Source: Platerodrilus igneus (taxonomy: Eukaryota > Arthropoda > Insecta > Coleoptera > Lycidae). From it: 64,000 bases of DNA. Numbering within the stretch: position 1 is the first letter of the stretch; the number at the start of each line of letters is the position of its first letter. The stretch is from contig JARFIW010001744.1 in NCBI GenBank assembly GCA_036346225.1, positions 62,001 to 126,000 on the forward strand, read 5' to 3'. The notes under the pieces are model-generated. The model was not told where the DNA came from. It saw only the letters and a list, made by a program, of their open reading frames with translations, and did no database searches. The position numbers and the translations under genes are program-made. Shown here one piece after another: positions 11,755 through 23,784 of this stretch.

Positions 11755-12951
11755 AAAAAAAATCTTTTATAACGAAATTTTTTTTAGCTAAATACAAAAG
11801 ATTTTTTTTTTATAAGAGCTTTTACAAACTCCCAACTAACAACACAATTATTTGCAAAACATCACAGTTTACAAATTAGAAACACTTAATTAATCATAAT
11901 TCAGAATAACTAAGAGAATTATGAAAACGAGAGGACTAAAATATATAAATTTGAGTGTGCCGGTAACTACGTGTACCAAACGTCCATTGGGAAACAAAAT
12001 CGGGAAGTCATAATCGGTATTGGTCAAAATCGAGAGAAGTCAAATCGAAAAGTCAAACACTCCACGGGACAAAAATAATCTAAGTTTAAGGGAATTCTTT
12101 TATCAGAACAAGAATTTTCTTACATCTACTGTTCAGAATAACCTATCTGAAACCAGCACATGCTAACTATAACTAAACACAACATAAAATATCCAAACTT
12201 CCAAAAGTACTAACTCTACTTCTTGGAGTTTTAGTAACTTTACTAACCAACAAAGACACCACTATATCAAAACAGCATCTTAATACAAAATGATATCAGC
12301 TCAAAGCGATAACCAAAACTAAAATAGACTAACCAACAGGTTACTCACAAAAATGGAGGTGAGTGCACATCACCACTATAACTCAAAGTGCCAGAAGTTT
12401 TGCTTCTACTAAACTCAAACTTCTACACAAATATTTCACAAAACAAGACTCTTCACACAAAACCGAACCAGTCGTGGCTGAAATCTTCTTCACCCTACTG
12501 ATTATACTATCTCTAATTCTCAAATATCATCACCTATTAGTGACTGACCAAACGGTGAGGTTTACCAACCAAACCTCCGACCTTACCAAACAAAAAAATG
12601 TTCAAAGAAAGGTCAAAAACAAGGGAAAGAATACACTAATATTCTCTCTACCTAAATATGTAGAAATCAGGACTAACAATTTATATAGTCAACTTATTCC
12701 TACTTTCAAACTATATCTTCTGCTAGCGCGCACCAAATTAAACTAGTACGTACATCAACGTACACTACAAAACTACTACTAAATTTCGAATACAAGTTTA
12801 CATAACCATACAAAATTCCCAAACAAAATAAGTTGTAAAAGGACAATCTTCATTTATTATAAGTTATAACCATACCGAATCAAAAACCAGAACAAAACGA
12901 AACAAACAAACAACTGATTTACTCATAACCAAAGGATTGACAGAACAGAAA
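11755..12951 (-). other. Gypsy-B non-coding tail between pol and 3' LTR
   Basis: About 1.2 kb with no envelope-like or other recognisable gene. A plus-strand frame at 12363-12746 is low-complexity and opposite to the element, so it is not called. The block 11945-12060 resembles 27830-27910 at the equivalent position in Gypsy-C (shared GTAACTACG and CGGGAAGTC), suggesting a conserved non-coding signal near the polypurine tract. Confidence 0.6.
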
Positions 12952-15900
12952 CTAATCTTCAGGATCATCTTCCTCATCTGATCTTTAATATGCCATTTCC
13001 CTGCTTTTGATCCATCTTCATTCTCTAATTCATATACTAGATTGGAATGTTTTTACGAACTTTGCACAAAACAAATTTTGGAGCTAACTTAGTGGAGAAT
13101 TTATCACCAGCACTCGAAAGTACCTTATTAGTCCTCCATACTCTCTCTCCAAGTTGAAATGAAATGTCTCTTGTTCTAAGATTGTAGCGTTTACTCGAAC
13201 GTTGATATGCTACATGTAAATTCTCGGGACATTCTCAAAAATATCAAACAAAGATTGACGATCCAAAACATAAGAAGGTCTACTACTAGAAACAACATCA
13301 ACATCTTTACCGGGCTCAAAATTGTCACTATAACATTTTCCACTTAATGGTACCTGACGACCAAAGACTAAAAAATTTGGCGAATAGTTGGTGGATTCGT
13401 GTTTCGCTGAATTAACAGCATACTGAATCTCTGATATCTCAATATCCCACGTATCATGTTCTTCTACGTATGAACGGATTGCAGTACCAACTGTCTTATT
13501 AATCCTTTCCACAAAATTGCACTGAGGAGCATAAACAGCATTGTACCAAATCTTTTGGATTTCGTACTTTGCACACAAAGCCTTAAAAACACGACCAATC
13601 AACTGTGGACCAATATCACAAATAACAAATTGTGGTACGCCGTAAACGAGAAACACTTTTTCTCCTAAAAATTTTTCAATCGAATGTGCCTTGGCACTAC
13701 GCAAAGGTTGTAGTATCAAATACTTTGAAAACCAGTCGCCAACAACTAAAAGCCATTTATGTCCACGTTTGGAACGAGGGAGCGGCCCCATAAAATCTAA
13801 AGCAATGGTTTGGAACGGAAGTCTAACCTCTTTTTCTTTACCCATTATGCCAAGAGGACCTTTATTTGATGGTTTTTGAGCACCACAAATCAAACATTTC
13901 TGACAAAACTTACGTACATCAAAAATCATTTTTGGCCAATAATACAATTCTTGGACACGAGATAAAGTTTGCAAAGAACCAAAATGTCCTGCTGTAGGGG
14001 GGGCCATGACATGATCGAATGACATTGTCACTCTGAGATTTCGGTACTAAGTGCTTCCACTCTACAATATTCGCTGAATGAGGTAATTTAGAAGGAATAA
14101 ACTTAAAAATAAAACCATCTTCCACTTTCCATTGTGGATAACTTTTAGGCGACGACAAAATTTTCTTCCTTAAAGATTCATACCACAAACCTAAATTATC
14201 AAGTTTGATCTCTACTAAATTAATTTCAGGATTTTCTACAGGAACAGCACGACTAAGACAATCTGGGACTATATTAAATTTTCCTTTCCTGTGTACTAAA
14301 TCAAATGAATGTTGCCTTAATCAAACAGACCATCTGGCAAGTTTTCCAGTGGGATTCTGAAGATTACTCAACCAAAGTAACGAAAAATGGTCAGTAACAA
14401 CTGTAAATCGAACACCTTCCACCCACGGACGAAATTTTTCAACAGCAAAAATGACTGCTAAGCACTCTTTTTCTGTGGCGGAATAATTGCGCTCTGTACG
14501 GCTTAGGGTTTTACTTGCGTACGAAATTACACGTTCTTCTCCATTTATATTCTGTATCAAAACAGCACCTAACCCAGTGTTACTGGCGTCGCACTCGACA
14601 ACAAAGGGGGCCGAATAATCTGGCTGCGAAAGAAGAGGTGCAGAAACTAAAGCTTGTTTAATTAACACAAAAGAATTTTCTGCCTCCGGGCTCCAAGTTA
14701 CAGTTTGACCTTTTTTTCTTTTCTTGACGAGATCATTAATGGGCGAAACTAATGACGAAAAATTCTTTATAAAGCGGCGATACCAACTGCACATTCCTAT
14801 GAACCTTTTAACTTCCGTTGTAGTTTTCGGTCGAGGAAAGTTAACTATAGCCGACACTTTATCGGGGTCTGTGCGAAGTGAATTTGAACCTACTATATAA
14901 CCCAAAAATTTAAGTGACTTTTTGAAGAATTTACATTTTCCTACATTTATAGTAAGGTTAGCCTCTTCAAATGACGACGAACATAGTATTATATCGTCCA
15001 AATAACAAAACACATGGGGTTCAAAACGTGGACCAAAAATCGCATCTACTAATCGCTGTTGCGTCTGCGCAGCATTCTTCAAACCAAATGGCATACACGT
15101 AAATCTATACTGTCCTCGCGAAATAATACTAAAAGCCGTCTTATCTTTAGATGACTCACTAAGAGGGACTTGCCAAAACAATATTCTTAAATCAAGAGAC
15201 GAAATATAGTTTGCACCTCTCAGCATATTGAGAATTCTATCTACATTTGCAAGCGGATACGAATCGTGAACGGTTAGGTAATTCAAAGTTCTACCGTCAA
15301 AAGAGAAACGATATTCTCCATCTGCCTTCTTAACCAACAATACTGGAGACGACCACGGACTAATACACAGTTCAATGACCTTGAGCCTAAGCATGTCGTC
15401 CAACTTATCATTTAATATCTTACTCATATAAGGTGACATCACATACGGTTTCTTACGGAAGGGCTTAGCATTACCTGTATCTAAATCCATTTCGATCAAA
15501 TTAGTACGTCCCAACCTATCATCCCTGCTAATTTCATTGAATGAATCTATCATCTCTTGTGCTTGCACACGCTGAACATCCGAAAGGTCATGCAAATCAA
15601 ACAAATAATCATTAGTGCTCAAAGGGATAGAAGATGAACCTAAATACACGATACCATTTTCAATATTACATTGAATAAACCATTTATTGTTCTTGAAATC
15701 TGCAACTACACCAAATAATTTTGCAAAATCACTACCAAATATAAAAGCATGAGGTAGGGACGGGACCACCAATGCATTAAGAATACGATAATCATTACCC
15801 ACACAAATTGGTAAATCGACAGAACCTAAAGCAGACTTTACTGATCCATCAGCAATAGCAATTCCTGTCTTTTCTGAATTAAAAATTTTTAAGTCTAACT

Positions 15901-16261
15901 TTTCAATTATAGGAAGAGCTAAAGATCCAACCACTGAAGTAGTACATTCGGAATCTAAAAAGCCGGTAATATCTCTATCAAATAATTTTACCATAATGTA
16001 AGGTCGATTATCACACTCCTTTTCTATAAACAACGAATTAGTCTTAGGCTTCGAAGAAATCCGACAAAAATTTTTTACAACTGCAAGCCATTTCGACCAA
16101 TCATCTTTACAAAAATATTTTTCTTGTTTAAACAACATAACAGTAGCCTTATCATGCAAAACAGAATGCCGACCACCATGCACCTGCCGCTTTACTGGTT
16201 TTTTTGAACATTGTGGACACGCTGCCTTAACAACTTTTCGACCACATCCATAACAAAACAT
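12952..16261 (-). pseudogene. Gypsy-B pol: protease, reverse transcriptase, RNase H, integrase (broken)
   Basis: The first piece (16261-14321, 646 codons) opens with a CxxC...CxxC knuckle (CYGCGRK..CPQC), then an aspartic protease box where the usual DSG/DTG reads DSE (residues 103-105). RT spans about residues 300-460, with SLDLR, MPFGL and YLDD (420-423); about 15 residues seem lost just after YLDD. RNase H fills the last ~110 residues (ECDAS, YSATEKECLAV, VVTDHFSLLW). After a frame break, integrase is at 14188-13210: a zinc finger (AGHFG, CQKCLICG) and catalytic D79, D139 and E175 in the 13210-14031 piece, spaced D,D-35-E. The asparagine after D139 in the usual DNG is isoleucine. A tail ending at stop 12952 follows in other frames. 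Confidence 0.92.
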
Positions 16262-17543
16262 TTTTTGGGTGCTCTACAATTCTTAAACAAATGTCCACCA
16301 CGTAAGCAATTCCAACAAGCAAAATTATTTTTCTTATCAGGACCAAACGAATTAAAAACTGAAGGCTCAGAAGTACCATTATCACTTACTTGTACTTGAG
16401 GAATAACTGATTTATTTTTATAAACCCGACTCTTAACTGCATAAACTTTTTCATTATTTTCATTATTCTCAAATGGTTGCTTAGAAGAACTAAAAGACTT
16501 GTTAGGCTTACTAGAAGATGCAGAAACTGAGTTTAGTTTCAACAAAGAAGCTTATTCTAACTTTTTACACAACCTTACTAAGGTAGGTACATCTTGAATG
16601 TCCGACAACGCAAGTGCTGAAATAAAATCCGGAATTAAATTTTTCTTATCATCTTAACTTTAGTTACTTCTGCTGGCTCATTAGCAAGTCTACTGAATAA
16701 GGTTTGCATATGCGCAACAAATAAAACAATACTTTCATCCTTTCCTTGATGACGATTTTTAATTTTTTCCCAAGTATCATCATCTGAAAAACCAGGTAAA
16801 AAATCTTCCTTTAAGCGCTCTAATAAGGAATTCCAATCCTTCAACGAATTTTTCACACTTCTAAACCAAATAAAAGCATTTCCCACAAAAAGTTCACATG
16901 CTGATCCAAATAAATCAACTTCGGGTACCTTACGAGATTGCGCTAGTTCGCTGACTCTATCTAAGAATGAACATAATTGTTTAGGATCCCCTGAAAATTT
17001 TACGGGCCACGAACCTATAGGTAAAGAAGGTGCTACATACGAAATCGAATGAGTAGGCACACTATCAACTGAAGGTGATACTACAATAGACCGATCAAAA
17101 CTAGTGGACTCTGTACTTTTATTGACTTTATCATATGACTCAGCTTCTAAGGTAAGTATAGTTGCTACGGTTTCATTTCTGAACTTAATAGCTTCCTCTG
17201 AATTTATTAAAGGAATTTTCATACGTTTAACTCGACCAGAAAGGTGAATCAACCTTGAACAAACTCTCTTAAAAATTGAATCCGACAAATCACCGTCAAA
17301 TTCTGACAAAACATTTTGAACTGACTCAACTGAACCAGAAATCTCTTTACTTTCCGTTGCAAAATCTACTTCATAACTTGAAAGATCAATCAGACAACCA
17401 GGCTTATCAACTTCTTTAACTAACAGTCTACCTAAAATTTTTCTTTTCTCAACAACTGGTCTCTCACTTATTACACCTCTAATCCTAAGTTCATATTCCA
17501 GTTCCTCCTTAAGTAAACAAACAATTTGAAATTTTTCAAACAT
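16262..17543 (-). pseudogene. Gypsy-B gag (frameshifted)
   Basis: Structural polyprotein. The first 302 codons (17543-16635) start MFEKFQIVCLLKEELEYELR and carry the retrotransposon gag core: PVKFSGDPKQL, then NAFIWFRSVKNSLKDWNSLLERL and FLPGFSDDDTWEKIKNRHQGKDESIVLFVAHM. The reading frame is lost near 16635. It resumes in another frame (16545-16192) with a serine-rich linker and a CCHC-like zinc knuckle CWNCLRGGHLFKNC, which binds RNA during packaging. The start is the first ATG after the leader and matches the gag start remnant of Gypsy-C (about 31086). Confidence 0.88.
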
Positions 17544-17559
17544 ATTTGTAATAGTCTAA

Positions 17560-17890
17560 TATTTTAATGAAATTAAATTGATAAATCTAAATGATTCAAA
17601 CTTTAAGAAAATTGTCAGAACAAATTTGGGCAACGAAAGGTCAAAGTCAAAAAGTGAATTTGGTAAAAATATATTTTTGCCAAAACAATATCGAATAAAA
17701 TCTTTATTAGGCCAAAATAAAATTAAAGTTAAAAATAAATTTGGCTAAAGTAATTAACTGACTAAAAGAAAGTCAATGTCACAACTAAATTTGTGCCAAA
17801 ACAAATTTCGAGAACAATAGCAAATTTGAGCAAACAAATTTCAAAGGCAAAATAAAATTTGAGCAAACAAATTTCGAGACCCTAAACGTT
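17560..17890 (-). other. Gypsy-B leader with short imperfect repeats
   Basis: Untranslated leader between the primer site and gag. It consists largely of degenerate repeats of CAAATTTGAGCAAACAAATTTC and related AAATTTG/GCCAAAA words (17640-17880). Such leaders normally hold packaging signals, and the repetition here is notable. Confidence 0.6.
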
Positions 17891-17900
17891 TGGGCGCCAG
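17891..17900 (-). promoter_or_regulatory. Gypsy-B tRNA primer-binding site
   Basis: In element orientation CTGGCGCCCA follows the end of the 5' LTR at once. TGG matches the complement of the CCA end of a tRNA, as expected for the start of minus-strand DNA synthesis. Confidence 0.8.
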
Positions 17901-19943
17901 TGTAACGTATTTTTTTTGTTGGGCGCCAGTGAAACGTAATTTTTTATGTTGGGCGCCAGCGAAACGTAATTTTATAAATGGGCGCCAGTGCACAAAAATT
18001 TTCCGCTTGCTTCACAGAGAATCGAAGAAAGGGGCAGCTTTCGACATAGCTAGGGGTCTATTCCTGGTTTAGAGCAATAAGAAGTGGGGGGGGGGAAGTC
18101 GAATTTTGTTTTCAAACAAAAACTAAACAAAGTTAAATAGGCGCCACCAAGTCCTGAGATAATCACGATAAGAACAAAGCATAATTCAAAGGGCGAACAT
18201 GGAAACCCAAAGATAAACGATGGCCTACGTTAACAAAAACCTGTCTTATAAAAATAAGACGCAGCTCCTGTGAGAAATTACAAAGATTAAATTATAAAAA
18301 TGTAGAACACCATTTGTGTCCTATAAAAGTATCAAAAATAAAAAATGTATATCCAATAAGATATTGGCACAAAATTATTACCCAAAAATTCTACCTATAT
18401 GTTATCAGATTTGATCGCATTTGACCAAAATAAAAGTCTCAAAGTTTAACTAATTGTTTACTGAAGTAAAAAAAGTTCCTTTTAAAAATTCATAACTTTT
18501 TAACATGTAAAAATTCTCAACAATAATGTTTATAACAAAATCAAAATTTTGTCTTTTTAAAGCAAAAGACTGCTCTCTAAACATAAGCTTGTTTTAAATA
18601 TTTAATCAAAAAAATTTGTAAACACAATGCATTGAACTATCATTTCTATCCTGGGAAGATCTTATCAGGTAGATTACAGTTTCATAATTATTACGCAGCG
18701 TGTATTTAAATTTTGCAATGAAGTGAAATAAACTTCCATGTACATAACAAATTAAAAGTAAACAAAAGTTCACTGCTATTACTTATCAAGTACTTTTTGT
18801 ATTAAGTAAATAAATTTTCATAACCTAAAAATTTTTGTATGAACACAAATGCAAACACTTTGCAATTGTCACTAAGCGAATTTAAATTTTTATACTAAGT
18901 TTTTATAATTTATATGTGAAAAAAAGCTAACTTCAAGATTGAAGAATGTTTAATTTAAATTTTAGGAAAGCTACACGAAGCATCTGCTTTCACGGCAAAT
19001 CTCTTTAAAATTTTAATACATCCCAAAAAAAATATAACGTCGAAAATATACTTCGAAATTTATCTGAAGTTCGAATGTAAACAAAGCCTACAAATATATA
19101 AACCTAACCTAACAAAAATTTCTTTCTGCGGTTTGTAAAACCAGTTTAACAATAATCGAAAGTGAAACAGGTCATATGGTCATAAACATGATAGCAAATT
19201 TTGTGTTTTTTATATGACCGTCTGTTTATCAAAGACTAACGACATTCTAAACACATGCAAAATTTCTTAAATTTAATAACGAACCAAACTGCATCTGATT
19301 TTCATAGACAAATCCCATCAGAAATTTCATCAGCTCCAAACAACACCATAAACCATTTCAAACTTAGGAAGCCGTAACCATTTCTTGGGGTAACAGCAAT
19401 CACGACCACATGTCCGCAGTCTCCAATCCTTGTACAGAACAGTACAACTTACAAAACAAAATTCTTACTTGTACTTTTCTATTGTTTTTCGTAGGCGCGC
19501 TAAATAAATAAAACAAAATTAAATTAAGTTCGTAAAATGTATAAATTACAAACCGTTAGTAGAAGTTATTGATATTTATTCAAGTCTACCATGACTTGAA
19601 CCACTCACACAAATAATTTAATCGAAGGTCGCAAGCCTCTAGTCTGTAAAATATCTTGAGGAATTGATAGCTTGGCTGCGACTAACGAACAAACGAGAAA
19701 CGAACGATAGCGACGATTCAAAGACTCGCCGTTAAAGGTGGGAAAATACGAAAGCAACAAGATTGCTAGAGATGCTCGACAAAATAACTTTATGTCACAC
19801 AGATATTTTACTACAAGAACATTATGCAAAAGAAAGCGTTCCATTATGTAGTATATGGAACATTAATAAAGAATAAGGCACACTTGGCGCATTATACTTG
19901 TAATTCAATGCGAATAAATACTGATCAAATTAAACATGCTTCA
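17901..19943 (-). repeat. Gypsy-B 5' LTR (2043 bp)
   Basis: Right copy of the LTR, starting (in element orientation) at 19943 with TGAAGCATG and ending at 17901 beside the primer site. It carries three of the ~30-bp primer-site-like units at that end, against five in the other LTR. Confidence 0.92.
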
Positions 19944-20850
19944 CTTGGTGTAAGGTAGGACCTAACGTTTGATCCATAGTACGCTGTAAAGTCTGTGGCG
20001 CGTTGCAGAGACCAAACGGCAAAAAATTATATTCAAACAAACCCCGACCTGGAACACAAAAAGCAGTCTTTGGACGTGAAAATAAATCAAGAGGGATCTG
20101 GTAAAAAGCTTGTCTAAAATCGATAAATGAGATAAATTTAGCATGATGGAGCCGAATCAAGATAGAATCACTACGAGGTAAGGGATAGGCATCGGCCACA
20201 GTTACAGAGTTAAATTTTCTTCCGTCAAAACAAACACGCCAATCACCATTCTTCTTACGCACCAATAGCACGGGAGACATCCATGGCGAATTTGAAGAAA
20301 AGATAACACCAGATTCAAGCATTTTATCTATTTCAAAATGTAGATGTTTTTGTAATGCAGGCGATAACGGACATTGAGGTTGCTTAAAAGGAACAGCATC
20401 ACCCGTAGAGATAGCGTGGGTTGCGGTAGTGACACAAGCAAGTTCAAAAGTATTTAATTTACAAAATTTGTCAATTATAGAGTTAAGGGTTTCATTCTAG
20501 GAATCGGTAAGAAAAATTTTATTAGATATACTGGCAGACGCACAAGAATTTGTTTTAAGAAAAGCTTGCCAAGAGAAATCTTAGAAATATAGAGACAAAT
20601 TAAAAAGTTGGCAAAAGTCAATGCCAAGTAAAAATGGATAAGTTAGTGTAGGTACAATTAAAAATGGAACATCTCGTTCAAGTGACTCTATACGAATTTT
20701 TAATTTGAGAGAACCAGTTACATATATTTTATTATCGTCAGCTAGATTGATAGAGGTTTTTTCTGGAATAATGTAAAATTTAATATTTTGTTCAGATAAT
20801 TGCCTTAAGTCTTCATTATTTAAAAGAGAACATGACGAACCCGTGCCCAA
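19944..20850 (-). pseudogene. Gypsy-A protease and N-terminal reverse transcriptase
   Basis: The protease piece (20850-20581) has GTGSSCSLLN where the family has D-T/S-G, so the catalytic aspartate is replaced by glycine. It also has a flap-like region and the PFLLGIDF box typical of retroviral-type proteases. After a stretch with stops, 20322-19944 encodes RT fingers and palm: [69 protein letters not shown]. The gene stops at the Gypsy-B insertion, and the missing active-site box is at 9626. Inactive through mutation and interruption. Confidence 0.88.
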
Positions 20851-20864
20851 TAGAGCAATTACAT

Positions 20865-22458
20865 TTAGAGAACCAATAGAGATAGGTAAATGCGAGCGAT
20901 TATCGAGAGGTTTTTAACAAGTTGTAAAGCAACAGAATTTTTATGGTAAAAGCAATGAACTGTTTTCAACCAACTAGACCCTTCGGCAGGAACCGAACTA
21001 CATATTTCAGATAGAGGAGGTGAGTTATTCTTTGAATTTAAGGTAACGGTATTATTATTACTAGATACGTTAAATAAAGGTTTAATATTGGGGGTAATTT
21101 TATGTTTTAATTCTGTAGATGTCTGTGTGTGTTGAGTTGTTCTTGTTGAGGACGATTTTGGTTCCTTGAGATATTCACGTCCCGAGTAGGAATATCTCTG
21201 ACAAAGGTTTCCGATAAGGTATTTGCACATTTGGATTCATAGGTATTGTTTCGACCACACCCATAGCAAAAAAGATTTTTTGAATATGTGCAAACATAAG
21301 TATGTCCGATTTTATTACAATTCCAACAGGTAACTGAGTTTATTGATGGAGAAACAGGAAGATTAATAGTAGATACTTTACGAGAAGGTTCTGATTGACA
21401 TGCTAAGTCAGGTTCTAATAAGCCAGATTGTTTTGTTGGTGGTGGACGATATTTATCTATACATAACTTTACTTCTTGAAGAGAGCGGCATAAATCTTTA
21501 AATTGAGATAAGGAAGAGATATGTTGTAAAGCTAAGTGTTCAGAGAAATGTGGATTTGGGTTTCGTAAAAGTTGATCAATAATTTTGGTTTCGGGTGGTT
21601 TTTTATCTAATCTGCCATATAAAGCTTCAATTGAGGTAATAAAAGAGATTACGTTTTCATTAGGTCCCTGGGTACGATTTTTTATTTCATTCCTGATATC
21701 AGTTATATAGCCATGAGGTAAGAAGTCGCGCTTTAAGTTAGTAACTAACTCTTCCCAGGTAGAAATCTGGTTTCGTATATTCCTGTACCAAATCAAAGCT
21801 GAGCCAGAAAATGATACCCCTGCTGAGACAAATAAATTTTTATCTCCACAGTTACGTGAGATCTTAAAATCATTTACGCGGTCCAGAAATAACATTAACG
21901 AAATTTGCGAATCGAAACCCGAGAAAAAATACCCCATTTATAAACTGGTATGGATTTTGGAAACAAGGTAACAGGTTGCGAAATGGTGAGATTGGAGAAG
22001 ACAGGAGGCAAATTTGCATCGGAATCTAAGTTAAGTTTTTCGAGAATAATTCCTTCAATTAAGAGAACGTCAGATAAGAAAGTTTGCTTGGTTTCATTAG
22101 CCTGTTCATCCTTCAGTAATGATAACAAGTCTTAACGTTGCTTTAAATGTATTATACGAGATCTGATACGTTTTAGTTATAAATCGAAAGGTACTAGAGT
22201 TGTTCGATAAACAATATTATTAATGTCATCTAGAGATTGTTTAATCTCAAAGACATTTTGTGATAGGTCTGAAGTTAATGTACGAGAAATTAGTTGTCCG
22301 TCAGCTTCCTGTGCTAGTGCAGCCTTTAATTGCAAACGTCTGTCGTTTTGATTTGACGAAGGTTGAATACCCCGGGATTCGAGTTCAAAGATGGTTTCAA
22401 AAGATTTAGGGTATAATGAATTCATCGTGCTACTATGTTTAGGGAGTAAATATACCAA
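20865..22458 (-). pseudogene. Gypsy-A gag (broken)
   Basis: Several overlapping frames carry the parts of a Ty3/Gypsy gag. 22458-21895 is the N-terminal region. 21937-21107 is the capsid-like core with SALIWYRNIRNQISTWEELVTNLKRDFLP and QGPNENVISFITSIEALYGRL, then NPHFSEHLALQ. It is followed by two knuckles, CWNCNKIGHTY..C and CYGCGRNN. Frameshifts at about 22130-21940 and 21230-21110 break it. The order and motifs parallel Gypsy-B gag. Confidence 0.85.
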
Positions 22459-23196
22459 GATAAATTTATAGCAATTAGAGAATAATAGTTTTTAACAAAA
22501 TTAATTTTTTGTAAAAAAGAAATCCGTAAAATTTAGTTAATTATTCAAGTTGGGTTTAATAAACGCCAGATACAGATAATATAGTTATTAGAAATTTAGA
22601 ATGAAAAAACAAGTTTTAATAATCTAAAAAAATTCAAGTCAAGATATGTATTTAACCAATGCATTTTAACATAAGGAATGGCAAATAGAACAATTACAGT
22701 GATAAATTATCTATGAATAGCAATACTTACTGGAGAAATAATCTACATACAAAGGAAGATATCGCAGTTTAATCACAGTGAATTAAGGTAAGTAGTAACT
22801 ATCAAACACATTCCAAATATAAATAACACTGTTTTTGTAAAGGAAATTTAAATTACACTAGATTTAAAAGTGCATGATCAAAGTAAGTAAAAAGTAAACA
22901 AACAATTATTTAAAGTGACAGTTTCAACAAGTTCAATTGACATCATCAGCTACTTCGCAAGGCTGCCAACCAAATAAGATAAATATAACTGGAGGTAACT
23001 AAAATTTGGTGGTTGCCAAATTAAATTTTAAGGTAAATTTAAAAGTAGAAATTAAACTTTTTAATTACAGATAATTGAGTGGAAAAAACAAATTTTCTAT
23101 AAAATATTATTATTTTCAGAGCTAATAACTTACAAGTTAAAATGAAGATTACTTATAAACAGAGTTTTAAACTTCAACATAACATGCGAAGGCACC
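22459..23196. other. no recognisable gene upstream of Gypsy-A gag
   Basis: AT-rich stretch that should contain the leader and 5' LTR of Gypsy-A if they survive. I could not identify a TG...CA-bounded repeat or a clear primer site. One weak possibility is CTGGCGTTTATT (complement at about 22562-22573), which resembles the start of the Gypsy-B primer site. Confidence 0.4.
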
Positions 23197-23738
23197 ATTG
23201 TTACATTTCCCGCGTTACACTTTAGGTGTGGCTCTAACACCATTGTTATACCTTATACAGACCAAGTTTTTACCGGATGATGCAATCACTGTCTAAGTCA
23301 ATTTGTATGCACAATTTAGATAAAATCCAAATTACTTAAGTGATGTGTATCTCGAAACTTCATCTCAGGGTTCACCACGTGGTTAAGGGTTGTCGTGATT
23401 ACGCCATGTTGAACATCAAATTATTATCCGTCACTGAACTTCTATTGCATCTCGTAGGGGTTTGAAAGGAAATAGGTAGCGGAATGACAGGGGGAGGTAA
23501 AGAGAAACTACATACCCGTTTTTCTTTAAAAACTACACATGCACTTAGATACTTGTTCTTTATTCCATGTCTCGTTGCTTATTGTCCGCTTTCTCCACTC
23601 GTGCACATCCGCATTCCCTCTGTGCAGACTCGACTGTCAGCAACAGTGGAAGTTAACGTATCATTTCAAAAATACACGGCAATTAACCTACAAATGTATC
23701 TCTAAACCTAAAACATGACCAGTTTGGCATGTAACAAG
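23197..23738 (+). repeat. dispersed ~540-bp repeat, copy 2
   Basis: Partner of 4019-4563. It lies within about 50 bp of the stop codon of the hAT-type transposase relic (23785-24440), so it may be linked to that transposon's 3' end. Confidence 0.75.
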
Positions 23739-23784
23739 TACACTTCTACAGTTACCAATGCAATATCTCAACAATCAATTGTTT

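Larger units (their letters stand above)
9631..19943 (-). mobile_element. Gypsy-B, full-length Ty3/Gypsy LTR retrotransposon
   Basis: A 10,313-bp element with LTRs at both ends, bounded by TGAA...TTCA and by the 4-bp duplication CTTG (9627-9630 and 19944-19947). Read on the minus strand the order is 5' LTR (19943-17901), primer site TGGCGCCCA, leader, gag, protease/RT/RNase H/integrase, non-coding tail, polypurine tract, 3' LTR (11736-9631). It sits inside the RT gene of Gypsy-A. LTRs are nearly identical apart from scattered changes and a different number of short repeats at one edge, so the insertion is fairly recent. Coding genes nonetheless carry several frameshifts. Confidence 0.93.
19944..22458 (-). 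mobile_element. Gypsy-A, 5' half
   Basis: Upstream half of the element interrupted by Gypsy-B: gag, protease and the N-terminal part of RT, all minus strand. The sequence is more diverged from Gypsy-B and Gypsy-C than those two are from each other. The 5' LTR was not found within 22459-23197. Confidence 0.85.

Noticed and set aside
12363..12746. 127-codon plus-strand frame with a hydrophobic segment, considered as an envelope or accessory gene
   Set aside because: It runs against the direction of Gypsy-B, is low in complexity and has no counterpart in Gypsy-C.
9631..19943. Gypsy-B as an infectious errantivirus-like element
   Set aside because: The 1.2 kb between pol and the 3' LTR has no envelope-like ORF, signal peptide or transmembrane pattern on the element strand.
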